Assembly: GCF_001279585.1 (NCBI RefSeq)
Contig: NZ_LGEC01000027.1
Location: 1 to 64,000 of the forward strand
DNA length: 64,000 nucleotides
Direction: 5' to 3'
From: Nocardiopsis sp. NRRL B-16309
GTDB lineage: Bacteria; Actinomycetota; Actinomycetes; Streptosporangiales; Streptosporangiaceae
Shown piece after piece: positions 1 through 7,622 of this stretch. Both the position numbers and the translations under genes were made by a program. The notes under the pieces are model-generated. The model was given only the letters and a program-made list of their open reading frames with translations, was not told where the DNA came from and did no database searches. Each line of letters begins with the position of its first letter. Position 1 is the first letter of the stretch.

Positions 1-18
1 CCGGAGAGGGGCGGGGGG

Positions 19-1638
19 TCAGGCGGGGCGCGCGGCTCCGCGCGGGAGGTGCGGCCGTGAGCGGATGGCGGCCACCGCGCCCGCCGCTCCGAGGAGGCCC
101 AGCGCCACCGCCGCGACCCACAGCGGGTGCGGGCCCGCGGGCTGCCCGTCGACCCGTGCCGCGCCGAGGAAGTCCAGTGGGGCGAAGCCGTTGACGACCA
201 GGTACCACAGCAGTGGATAGAGGGCCTGGAACGGTCGCCCCACCCTGCTCACCACCCCCAGAGCGAACGCCAGGCTCGGCACGAACACCGCCCCCGCGGC
301 CCAGGCGGCCGCGCCGGCGGAGTCCCCGGCCGCGAGCATGCGGAGCAGCGGCCCGGCGCCGGCGGCCGCCGTCAGGAGCACCCCCGCCGTCCACTCGGCC
401 AGGAACCTCCCGGCCGGGCTCGGGTACGAGCCCAGGAGGTCGTCCAGCCCGAGGAGGCGGGACCGCGACCCCAACCGCGACCAGACCAGCAGCGGCCAGA
501 TCCACGCGACGAGGAGCACGGTGGGCGCCGAGGCGGCGGGCAGGGCGAGGGCCGCCACCGTGATCGCGGCGGCGACCCCCCACCACCAGCGGCCAAGCCC
601 GCTCAGCAGCATCCGCAGCTCACCCGCGACCAGGCGGGGGAACACGCCCCAGGCGCTCCGGGGCGCGCGTCCCGGAGCCGGTGTTGGCGGTAGCCCCCGC
701 CACGCCCGGGGAGCCGGGCCGGCGGCCGCGGCACGCGGTTCGGGGGCCGGCACCGGCGTGGTGGACGCCTTCGCGGCGCCGGTCCCCCGGGCGGGGTCGA
801 ACCGGTCGAACCACAGGACCGGCAGCAGCACGAGAGCGAGGGCGATCCCGACGATCAGCAGGCGGCTCGCCACCAGGTCGCCGGTGGGCGTCCAACCGGA
901 CCAGTCGAACGTCCGCAGCGGCTCGTCGACGTAGGTCAGTCCCAGGCTGAACCCGCCTCCGGCCGCGTCGATCCCCTGGGCACCGAGGGAGTCGCGGAAG
1001 GACTCGGCCACGTTCCCGACGCCCAGGCCTCCGAGCGGCGCCTGAGCGGACTGCCCGACGATCATCAGCGCCAGCGCGACCACCGACCAGACCACGTTGC
1101 CCACGCCGCCCCGCAGCAGCGGCGTCGCCTCGAACAGGACGGCCGCCGCCGCGGTCAGGACCATCAGGGGAAGGGCGAGCACCACGTACGGGGTCAGCAG
1201 TGCCACCGGGTCGACGTGCGGGGCCTCGCCGCGGACCAGCTGCATCACCACGGCCGTGGCCGCGACGACGCCCAGCATCGACACCAGCACCGCGACGTTG
1301 CCGCCGAACTTCGCCACCAGGTAGCCGGGCGTGCCCAGCCGGGTCGCGGCCAGCAGTTCCCCCACGCCCGTCCACCGGTCCCGGGCGACGGTGTTCCGCA
1401 CCACGTAGAAGCCCGCGAGGGTCAACCACAGGGCGCTGGCCAGGGCCGTCACCATCCCGACGTAGGCGCTGTCGTACACGCCGCGGTATCCCGCGACGTC
1501 CACGACCGTCCAGTGGGAGCCGACGGCGGGGACCGCGAGGTAGCCGAGGCCCACGGTGGCCAGCAGGGCGACCAGGTAGGCCGGTACGCGCACGCGTTCG
1601 CGCAGGTCCCCCAGGACCAGGCGCCAGTAGCCCCTCAC
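19..1638 (-). CDS. ABC exporter membrane subunit
   Basis: Predicted integral membrane subunit of an ABC exporter, substrate unknown. The 539-residue product has two hydrophobic blocks, roughly residues 15-265 and 335-535, each with several membrane spans. They are separated by a Pro/Ala-rich hydrophilic linker, which gives the look of a double-length ABC-2-type permease. The GTG start is chosen because it overlaps the stop of the upstream ATPase gene in a GTGA junction, the usual sign of translational coupling. The same frame stays open far upstream inside the ATPase gene, so a longer product is formally possible but implausible. The paired ATPase supports a transport role; no sequence motif identifies the cargo. 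Confidence 0.8.
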   Translation of the reverse strand: MRGYWRLVLGDLRERVRVPAYLVALLATVGLGYLAVPAVGSHWTVVDVAGYRGVYDSAYVGMVTALASALWLTLAGFYVVRNTVARDRWTGVGELLAATRLGTPGYLVAKFGGNVAVLVSMLGVVAATAVVMQLVRGEAPHVDPVALLTPYVVLALPLMVLTAAAAVLFEATPLLRGGVGNVVWSVVALALMIVGQSAQAPLGGLGVGNVAESFRDSLGAQGIDAAGGGFSLGLTYVDEPLRTFDWSGWTPTGDLVASRLLIVGIALALVLLPVLWFDRFDPARGTGAAKASTTPVPAPEPRAAAAGPAPRAWRGLPPTPAPGRAPRSAWGVFPRLVAGELRMLLSGLGRWWWGVAAAITVAALALPAASAPTVLLVAWIWPLLVWSRLGSRSRLLGLDDLLGSYPSPAGRFLAEWTAGVLLTAAAGAGPLLRMLAAGDSAGAAAWAAGAVFVPSLAFALGVVSRVGRPFQALYPLLWYLVVNGFAPLDFLGAARVDGQPAGPHPLWVAAVALGLLGAAGAVAAIRSRPHLPRGAARPA

Positions 1639-2630
1639 CACGACGGCCCCCTGAGCGCTGCCTGGAAGGGGGCCGCGGCGGGGCCGGTGCGGGACGGGGG
1701 GACGACGAGGAGGTAGAGGTCCTCCAGGTCGGGCGGCACGCTGACGGCGTCGGGCAGCGGACTGTGCCGGGACACCAGGCGGACCCGCACCCCGTCGCCG
1801 GTGCGCACCATGCGGCTCACCCGGTGGCGCGACTGGAGTCCGGCCGCCGCGTCGGCGGGCACGACCGCCTCCCACACCAGCCCCGCCGCCTCCCGGAGCA
1901 GGGAGTCCGGGGAGCCGTGCCGCAGGAGCCGGCCCGCCGCGACCACGGCGAGGTCGGTCGCCACGGACTCGACGTCGGAGACGATGTGCGTGGACAGCAC
2001 GACGATCCGGTCCCGGGACAGCTCCGCGAGGAGGTTGCGGAACCGCGCCCGCTCCTCCGGGTCCAGGCCCGCGGTGGGCTCGTCGGCGATGAGCACACGC
2101 GGGTCGGCGAGCAGCGCCTGGGCGATCCCGACCCGGCGCAGCATGCCGCCCGAGTACCCGCCCAGGGGCCGTCTGACGGCGGAGGTGAGGTTGACCAGTT
2201 CGAGGAGGTCGTCGATCCGGGCCCGCGCGGTGCGTGCGGGAAGGCCCTTGGCCGCGGCGAGGTAGCCGAGGAACTCCCGGGAGGTCAGGTGCGGGTAGAC
2301 GCCGAAGTCCTGGGGGAGGTAGCCCAACACGGCCCGCATCGCCTTCGGACGCGCGACGATGTCGGTGCCGTCCAGCAGCACCCGGCCCGCGGTCGGCCGG
2401 GTCACCGTGGCCATGACGCGCATCAGGGTGGACTTGCCCGCGCCGTTGGGCCCGAGGAGGCCGACCACCCCGGGGGTCAGCCGCAGGGTCAGGTCCTCGA
2501 CCGCGGTGGTCCCGCCCCGGAAGGCCTTGGTCACGCCCTCCAGGTCCAGGACCGGTCCCCGGCCGCCTCCGGGTTCGGCCGGACCGGCTCCGGGCCCGGT
2601 CGGCGCGTGTTCCGTCGTTCGCTCCGTCAT
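1635..2630 (-). CDS. ABC transporter ATP-binding protein
   Basis: ATPase that should power the downstream membrane subunit. In the 331-residue product the Walker A motif GPNGAGKST is at residues 60-68, the Q-loop YLPQD at about 104-108, the signature YSGGM at 159-163 and Walker B with VLIADEPTAGLDP at 179-191. The C-terminal 110 residues form a poorly conserved accessory region, as in CcmA/DrrA-type exporters. ATG at 2630 is preferred because domain alignment begins near residue 28. An upstream in-frame ATG at 2666 would add 12 residues; neither has a strong ribosome site. It forms a two-gene operon with the permease. Confidence 0.85.
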   Translation of the reverse strand: MTERTTEHAPTGPGAGPAEPGGGRGPVLDLEGVTKAFRGGTTAVEDLTLRLTPGVVGLLGPNGAGKSTLMRVMATVTRPTAGRVLLDGTDIVARPKAMRAVLGYLPQDFGVYPHLTSREFLGYLAAAKGLPARTARARIDDLLELVNLTSAVRRPLGGYSGGMLRRVGIAQALLADPRVLIADEPTAGLDPEERARFRNLLAELSRDRIVVLSTHIVSDVESVATDLAVVAAGRLLRHGSPDSLLREAAGLVWEAVVPADAAAGLQSRHRVSRMVRTGDGVRVRLVSRHSPLPDAVSVPPDLEDLYLLVVPPSRTGPAAAPFQAALRGPSW

Positions 2631-2717
2631 GGGTCCAGCCTGGCCGCGGAACGGGCCGCGCTCCATCGGGCACGGGCTACATCGAGGGGTGGGGGCGTCC
2701 CTACCCCCGGCGAGCCC

Positions 2718-4049
2718 TCACAGCCCTCCGGTGCCCGCGATCTCGCGGCACAGCAGGGACACGGGCCGCTCGCCGATCCGGGTGAGGACCACCGTGACCG
2801 ACTCCGGGCCCGACGCCCGCAGGTCCCGGCGCAGTTTCTCGGTGTCCACCGCCGATCCCCGCTTCATGACCGTGACCGTTCCGGCGCCCCGCGCGCGCAG
2901 GGCCGACCGCAGGCGTTTGAGCGAGAACGGCATCACCTCGGTCACCTCCAGCACCCGCCACAGCGGCGAGAGCACCGCCCGGTCGGCCGTGAAGTAGGCG
3001 ATCCGCTCGTCCAGCAGCGCGCCGTCCACCCGGGCCGCCGCCTCGGCGACCAGGTGGGAGCGCACCACGGCCGGATCCGGGTCGTACAGGTACCGCCGGG
3101 CCGGCGCCACGGGCGCGGCGCCCAGCCCGGGCTCCTCCACCAGCTGCCACCCGACGTCCGCCGGCGGGGGGCCCTGCGCGCCGGGCCGGGCCCCGTCCTC
3201 CGGCACGGGTCCGCGACCCGGTCCCCCCTGGGCCGCGCCCTTCCTCTCGCTCAGCACGGTCGCCCGGCGGCGCGGTCCCCGGGCCGCCGCGCCGAACCAC
3301 AGCACCGTCTCCTTCAGCTCGCCGTCCACGGAGATCCACTCGGCGGACGCGCTCGGCGGGATCGCCTCGTGCGGCAGTCCGGGCGCGGCCTTCAGGCAGG
3401 CCGCCCCGGATCCCTCGGCCAGGCGTACGGCCACGTCCCACGGAGGGGAGTAGGCCGCCGGGTCGAACACCCGCCCGCGGCCTCCGCGCCGGGCCGGGTC
3501 GCAGAAGAGCAGCGGGTAGGCCCCCGGGGCGATCCCGGCGGCGTCGCCCTCGCGCACCCGTGCCAGGTGCTCCAGCCCCAGCGCGGCCACGTTGGCGCGC
3601 GCGACCGCCACGGTCAGGGGGTCGGCGTCCACGCCCTCGACCGGCACGCCCCGTTCGGCCAGCGCGAGCAGGTCCGCGCCCACGCCGCAGCACAGGTCGC
3701 CCGCCGCGGCCCCGTCGAGGACGGCGTCCGCGACCGCGGCCGTGCGCTCGGCGCGGTAGGCCGCCACGACGTGCCGTGTCGACTGCTCCAGGCCGTCCGG
3801 GGTGAAGTACATCCGCTCGGCGCGGTCCCCGAACTTGGCCCGTCCGCGCCTGCGCAGCAGAACCTGGTTCAGGGCCGCGTTGACCAGATCGGAAACGGGT
3901 AGGGCGGGATCGAGCGCCGCCAGCCGCGGGTCGCCGCGCAGCCGGGACGCCGCGGCCAGCCGGTCCGCGGCGGCCGCCTCCGGGTCCACGTCCGCCAGCA
4001 GCTCCGCCCCCGCGTCGGTGAGCAGGGCCTCGAAGGCGGGCAGGTGCAT
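2718..4049 (-). CDS. THUMP-like SAM-dependent methyltransferase
   Basis: Class I SAM-dependent methyltransferase, probably acting on RNA. The 443-residue product has a helical N-terminal part, then the SAM-binding loop DLCCGVGADLLALA near residues 118-131. A catalytic-site-like FCDPARRGGRGRVFDP follows near residue 185, typical of guanine-N2 RNA methyltransferases. The C-terminal part resembles the THUMP-like domain seen in actinobacterial homologues. A perfect AGGAGGT ribosome site lies four bases before the ATG, which fixes the start. It is divergent from groES. A Pro/Gly-rich stretch near residues 270-300 looks like a flexible insertion. The exact RNA substrate is unknown. Confidence 0.8.
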   Translation of the reverse strand: MHLPAFEALLTDAGAELLADVDPEAAAADRLAAASRLRGDPRLAALDPALPVSDLVNAALNQVLLRRRGRAKFGDRAERMYFTPDGLEQSTRHVVAAYRAERTAAVADAVLDGAAAGDLCCGVGADLLALAERGVPVEGVDADPLTVAVARANVAALGLEHLARVREGDAAGIAPGAYPLLFCDPARRGGRGRVFDPAAYSPPWDVAVRLAEGSGAACLKAAPGLPHEAIPPSASAEWISVDGELKETVLWFGAAARGPRRRATVLSERKGAAQGGPGRGPVPEDGARPGAQGPPPADVGWQLVEEPGLGAAPVAPARRYLYDPDPAVVRSHLVAEAAARVDGALLDERIAYFTADRAVLSPLWRVLEVTEVMPFSLKRLRSALRARGAGTVTVMKRGSAVDTEKLRRDLRASGPESVTVVLTRIGERPVSLLCREIAGTGGL

Positions 4050-4156
4050 CGGACCTCCTGGAGTCGGGTGGTGCGGCGCCTGTCACCCTCCCCGGTGCCG
4101 CTTGGGGCGCGTGTCGCGAAGCCCGGCCGACCAGGCCCTCCCGCCACATTTCCATT

Positions 4157-4183
4157 CTGGCACTCGCAGGGGTAGAGTGCTAA
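4157..4183 (+). promoter_or_regulatory. CIRCE operator (HrcA site) upstream of groES
   Basis: The inverted repeat CTGGCACTC-N9-GAGTGCTAA differs from the classical CIRCE element at two positions in the left arm and matches the right arm fully. CIRCE is bound by the HrcA heat-shock repressor. A TAGAGT hexamer inside the right half could serve as the -10 element, so repressor and polymerase would compete. The site lies 126 bases before the groES start and about 110 bases from the divergent methyltransferase start. Confidence 0.92.
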
Positions 4184-4309
4184 TCGCGACGAGGCCGGTC
4201 TGGCACCCGCGACGACAGGCCGCCGTGGTCGCCCCTTTTTCGCAGCCGGTCCGTGCGCCCGCGCGGGCCGATCTCAGGACATCGAAATTTTGAAGGGGGA
4301 GGTCACACC

Positions 4310-4621
4310 GTGTCGACCGCCACCAAGACCGTGCTGAAGCCGCTCGAGGACCGCGTCGTGGTCAAGACCCTGGAGGCCGAGCAGACCACGGCTTCCGGTC
4401 TGGTCATCCCGGACACCGCCAAGGAGAAGCCCCAGGAGGGCGAGATCCTGGCCGTCGGTCCCGGTCGCTGGGACGACGAGGGCGAGAACCGCATCCCGCT
4501 GGACGTGAACGTCGGCGACGTCGTCCTGTACAGCAAGTACGGCGGCACCGAGGTCAAGTACGACGGCGAGGAGTACCTGGTCCTCTCCGCCCGCGACATC
4601 CTCGCGGTCGTCGAGAAGTAG
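4310..4621 (+). CDS. groES: Co-chaperonin GroES
   Basis: Ten-kDa co-chaperonin that caps the GroEL ring in the cytosol. The 103-residue product has the canonical N-terminal KPLEDRVVVK strand, the mobile-loop segment around EAEQTTASGLVIPDTAKEKPQ (residues 19-39), the GxVLAVGPG-like EGEILAVGPG and the C-terminal YLVLSARDILAVVEK. The GTG start is supported by a purine-rich AAGGGGGAGGT ribosome site 6-16 bases upstream; the frame extends further upstream but without homology. It is the first gene after the CIRCE operator, so HrcA control is expected. Confidence 0.98.
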   Translation: MSTATKTVLKPLEDRVVVKTLEAEQTTASGLVIPDTAKEKPQEGEILAVGPGRWDDEGENRIPLDVNVGDVVLYSKYGGTEVKYDGEEYLVLSARDILAVVEK

Positions 4622-4689
4622 GCGGCTCCCCGCGCCCGCGGGGCACACCCACCTCGGCAAGGCCCGCCATCGCGGGCCAGGAGCCATGC

Positions 4690-4739
4690 GCGTCCCGCAC
4701 CGGCCGGCACATCGCCGTGCGGGTGCGGGACGCACTTTT
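4690..4739 (+). terminator. Hairpin with T-run between groES and groEL1
   Basis: A perfect 12-bp stem, GCGTCCCGCACC (4690-4701) with GGTGCGGGACGC (4722-4733), encloses a 20-base loop that can itself pair (GCAC with GTGC) and is followed by CACTTTTC. It looks like an intrinsic terminator or RNA-processing site between two genes usually regarded as one operon. It could uncouple groES from groEL1 expression. Confidence 0.6.
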
Positions 4740-4768
4740 CCGACCACGGTCAAAGGAAGCACGCACAC

Positions 4769-6376
4769 ATGCCGAAGATCCTGGAGTTCGAGGACGACGC
4801 TCGCCGCGCCCTCGAGCGGGGCGTCGACCGTCTCGCCAACGCGGTGAAGGTCACGCTCGGCCCGCGCGGCCGCAACGTCGTCATCGACAAGAAGTTCGGT
4901 GCGCCCACCATCACGAACGACGGTGTGACCGTCGCCCGTGAGATCGAGCTGGACGAGCCCTACGAGAACCTGGGCGCCCAGCTGGTCAAGGAGGTCGCCA
5001 CCAAGACCAACGACGCCGCGGGTGACGGCACCACCACCGCCACCGTCCTGGCCCAGGCGCTCGTGCGCGAGGGCCTGCGCAGCGTCGCCGCCGGCGCCTC
5101 GCCGATGTCCCTCAAGCGCGGCATCGACCTGGCCGCCGAGCGGGTCGCCGAGATCCTGCTGGAGCGCGCCCGCCCCGTCGAGGAGCGCGCGGACATCGCC
5201 TACGTGGCGACCAACTCCGCTCAGGACGAGCAGATCGGCGACCTCATCGCCGAGGCCTTCGACAAGGTCGGCAAGGACGGCGTCATCACGGTCGAGGAGT
5301 CCCCGACCTTCGACCTGTCGCTGGACTTCACCGAGGGCCTGCAGTTCGACAAGGGCTACGTCTCGCCCTACTTCGTCACCGACGCCGACCGCCAGGAGGC
5401 GGTGCTGGAGGACGCCCAGATCCTCATCAGCCAGGGCAAGATCGGGAACCTGAACGAGCTGCTCCCGCTGCTGGAGAAGGTCGTCCAGGAGACCAAGAAG
5501 CCGCTGCTGATCATCGCCGAGGACATCGAGGGCGACGCCCTGGGCGCCCTGGTGCTGAACAAGATGCGCGGCACGCTCAACGTCGCCGCGGTCAAGGCGC
5601 CCGGCTTCGGCGAGCGCCGCAAGGCCATGCTGCAGGACATCGCCGTCGTCACCGGTGGCCAGGTCATCTCCGAAGAGGTCGGCCTGACCCTGGAGAACGC
5701 CGGTGTGGAGGCCCTGGGCAGCGCCCGCCGCATCACCGTCACCAAGGACGCCACCACCATCGTGGACGGCAACGGTGAGCAGAGCGAGGTCGACGACCGC
5801 ATCCGCCAGATCCGCAAGGAGATCGAGGCGAGCGACTCCGACTGGGACCGCGAGAAGCTCCAGGAGCGCCTGGCCAAGCTCGCGGGCGGCGTCTCGGTGC
5901 TGCGCGTGGGCGCGGCCACCGAGGTCGAGCTCAAGGAGAAGAAGCACCGCCTGGAGGACGCCATCTCGGCGACCCGTGCGGCCATCGAGGAGGGCATCGT
6001 CGCCGGTGGCGGCGCCTCCCTGGTGCACGCCTCCACGGCCCTGGGCGACCTGGGCCTGAAGGGCGACGAGGCGACCGGTGTGGCGATCGTCCGCCGCGCG
6101 CTGGTCGAGCCCGCCCGCTGGATCGCGGAGAACGCCGGTGCCCAGGGCTACGTGGTGACCCACCGCGTGTCCGAGATGGAGGTCGGCCACGGCTACAACG
6201 CCGCGACCGGCGTCTACGGCGACCTGACCGCCGAGGGCATCATCGACCCCGTCAAGGTGTCGCGCTCCGCCGTCCAGAACGCCGCGTCCATCGCGGGCAT
6301 GCTGCTGACCACCGAGGTGCTGGTCGCGGACAAGCCCGAGGACGAGGCCGACGACGGCCACGGGCACGGCCACTAG
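4769..6376 (+). CDS. groEL1: Chaperonin GroEL1 (60 kDa)
   Basis: Chaperonin subunit that folds client proteins in an ATP-driven double ring. The 535-residue product shows the family hallmarks: TLGPRGRNVVIDKKFG near residue 30, the ATP-binding NDAAGDGTTTATVLAQ near 82-97, GGGASLVHA near 410 and the conserved NAATG near 475. The C terminus ends DDGHGHGH instead of the Gly-Met tail. Such His-rich tails mark the GroEL1 paralogue linked to groES in actinobacteria; a second groEL is expected elsewhere. It lies 147 bases after groES with a hairpin between. Confidence 0.97.
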   Translation: MPKILEFEDDARRALERGVDRLANAVKVTLGPRGRNVVIDKKFGAPTITNDGVTVAREIELDEPYENLGAQLVKEVATKTNDAAGDGTTTATVLAQALVREGLRSVAAGASPMSLKRGIDLAAERVAEILLERARPVEERADIAYVATNSAQDEQIGDLIAEAFDKVGKDGVITVEESPTFDLSLDFTEGLQFDKGYVSPYFVTDADRQEAVLEDAQILISQGKIGNLNELLPLLEKVVQETKKPLLIIAEDIEGDALGALVLNKMRGTLNVAAVKAPGFGERRKAMLQDIAVVTGGQVISEEVGLTLENAGVEALGSARRITVTKDATTIVDGNGEQSEVDDRIRQIRKEIEASDSDWDREKLQERLAKLAGGVSVLRVGAATEVELKEKKHRLEDAISATRAAIEEGIVAGGGASLVHASTALGDLGLKGDEATGVAIVRRALVEPARWIAENAGAQGYVVTHRVSEMEVGHGYNAATGVYGDLTAEGIIDPVKVSRSAVQNAASIAGMLLTTEVLVADKPEDEADDGHGHGH

Positions 6377-6511
6377 ATCCCGGTCGTGACGACCGCGCCG
6401 AGGCGCGGTCACGGGTCCGGTACGGGGGCGGGGCGCACGCGCGTCCGGCCCCCGTCGCCGCCCGCCACCGGCCCGGTGCCGCGGATCGGGGGCGCCGGCC
6501 CCCCAGCGGAT

Positions 6512-6583
6512 GGCCTTGGACCGGGGCTCCCGTCACGTGCGGCGGGCGGCCTTGGACCGGGGCTTCCGCCACGTGCGGCGGGC
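6512..6583. repeat. 36-bp tandem duplication
   Basis: Two adjacent copies, 6512-6547 and 6548-6583, begin GGCCTTGGACCGGGGCT and end CACGTGCGGCGGGC; they differ at only two or three positions. The duplication sits directly before the strong palindrome that ends the groEL1 transcript. No function is apparent. Confidence 0.8.
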
Positions 6584-6604
6584 GCCGTCCGGACGGCGCC
6601 TTCT
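6581..6604 (+). terminator. Perfect 20-bp palindrome, probable groEL1 terminator
   Basis: GGCGCCGTCC joined directly to GGACGGCGCC (6581-6600), followed by TTCT. A weaker stem, GACCGCGC with GCGCGGTC at 6391-6410, lies just after the groEL1 stop. Together they probably end the heat-shock transcript before the sigma factor gene. Confidence 0.65.
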
Positions 6605-6729
6605 ATCACGGGTTTCATGGGATTCCTCGCTTTGACTGGGTCGTTTTCTGGTGAATTTTCCAAAACGTGACCATTCCGTAGTTGGCGATTGGGGCGGTTG
6701 GGTCCCCCGGTGCGGGCATCATTCGTAAC

Positions 6730-7371
6730 GTGACGGATGCAGGCGCCCGGGGGGGCGTTACCGCGCAGCGGCCAGGGACGCACGGGGAGCCGGACTCCAC
6801 TGCGCGTGACTCGGGGTTGAACCATCTCGGCTCGCTCGCGGTTCGAGGGGACGACGGAGCCATGGACTCGCTCCTGCGGGAGGTCCGGCCCATGGTCGTC
6901 CGGTACTGTCGCGCACGGCTGGCCCGGGTCTCCGGGCTCGCGCACTACTCCGACGACGTCGCCCAGGAAGTGTGCATCGCGCTGCTCACGGCGATACCGC
7001 GCTACCAGGACCGGGGGCGCCCCTTCGCCTCCTTCGTCTTCGGGATCGCCGCCCACAAGGTCGCCGACACCCTGCGTGTGGCGGGCCGGGTGGAGACGGT
7101 GCCCACGGAGTCCGTGCCCGAGCGGGCCGACGACGGCCCCGGGCCCGAGGAGTCGGCGGTGCGCGGCATCGAGGCCCAGCGCGCCAGAGAACTCCTCGAC
7201 GAACTGCCGGAACAGCAACGCAGACTCCTGATCATGCGAGTGATCGCGGGTCTGACAGCGGATGAGACGGGACATGTACTTGGAATGTCGGCGGGTGCGG
7301 TACGGGTTGCCCAGCACCGAGCTATTGCTCGGCTTCGGCAGGTGGCCGTGGCGAACCGCCTCTTCACCTGA
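6730..7371 (+). CDS. ECF-type sigma factor (SigD/ShbA-like)
   Basis: RNA polymerase sigma factor of the extracytoplasmic-function class. Region 2 contains RPMVVRYCRARL, then YSDDVAQEVCIALLTAIPRYQDRGRPFASFVFGIAAHKVAD, closely like Mycobacterium SigD. Region 4 has LPEQQRRLLIMRVIAGLTADETGHVLGMSAGAVRVAQHRAIARLR. The position between groEL1 and guaB matches mycobacterial sigD and Streptomyces shbA, so orthology is inferred. The start is uncertain: GTG 6730 gives 213 residues, TTG 6682 is longer, and ATG 6862 would cut into the conserved N terminus. No anti-sigma gene follows, unlike mycobacterial rsdA. The upstream 6600-6720 stretch is unusually AT-rich and probably holds its promoter. Confidence 0.88.
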   Translation: MTDAGARGGVTAQRPGTHGEPDSTARDSGLNHLGSLAVRGDDGAMDSLLREVRPMVVRYCRARLARVSGLAHYSDDVAQEVCIALLTAIPRYQDRGRPFASFVFGIAAHKVADTLRVAGRVETVPTESVPERADDGPGPEESAVRGIEAQRARELLDELPEQQRRLLIMRVIAGLTADETGHVLGMSAGAVRVAQHRAIARLRQVAVANRLFT

Positions 7372-7610
7372 GCACGCCGGCCGCGACCGCGGGCGCCGTG
7401 TGTGCCCGCGGCGTCCCTCCGCCCGGGCTCGGGGCTACTGCCGCTACCACCACCCCGTCGGACCGAGCGACCCCGATCTCAAACTGTGAGACAGCTCACT
7501 TTTCGGCCCGGTGACCGTTCCAACAGGCCGTTCCTCGTGGGGCGGCCGTCGCCACGCCCTAGGATGAGGTGACACGCGGGGGCGAATCCGCGCAGGTGTG
7601 CCGGAACAGC
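7372..7610 (+). other. Intergenic region with guaB promoter candidates
   Basis: No gene is visible in this gap. It holds a short inverted repeat GTGAG-ACAG-CTCAC (7486-7499), possibly an operator, and a TAGGAT hexamer (7560-7565) that could be the -10 element of guaB. No convincing -35 box accompanies it, and no known purine riboswitch fold was recognised. Confidence 0.35.
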
Positions 7611-7622
7611 GGAGGTTGTGTC

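Noticed and set aside
6377..6729. WhiB-type gene between groEL1 and the sigma factor
   Set aside because: No frame in this gap has four conserved Cys or a WhiB-like motif.
7372..7622. Purine or guanine riboswitch before guaB
   Set aside because: No conserved three-way-junction core or terminator/anti-terminator pair was recognisable.
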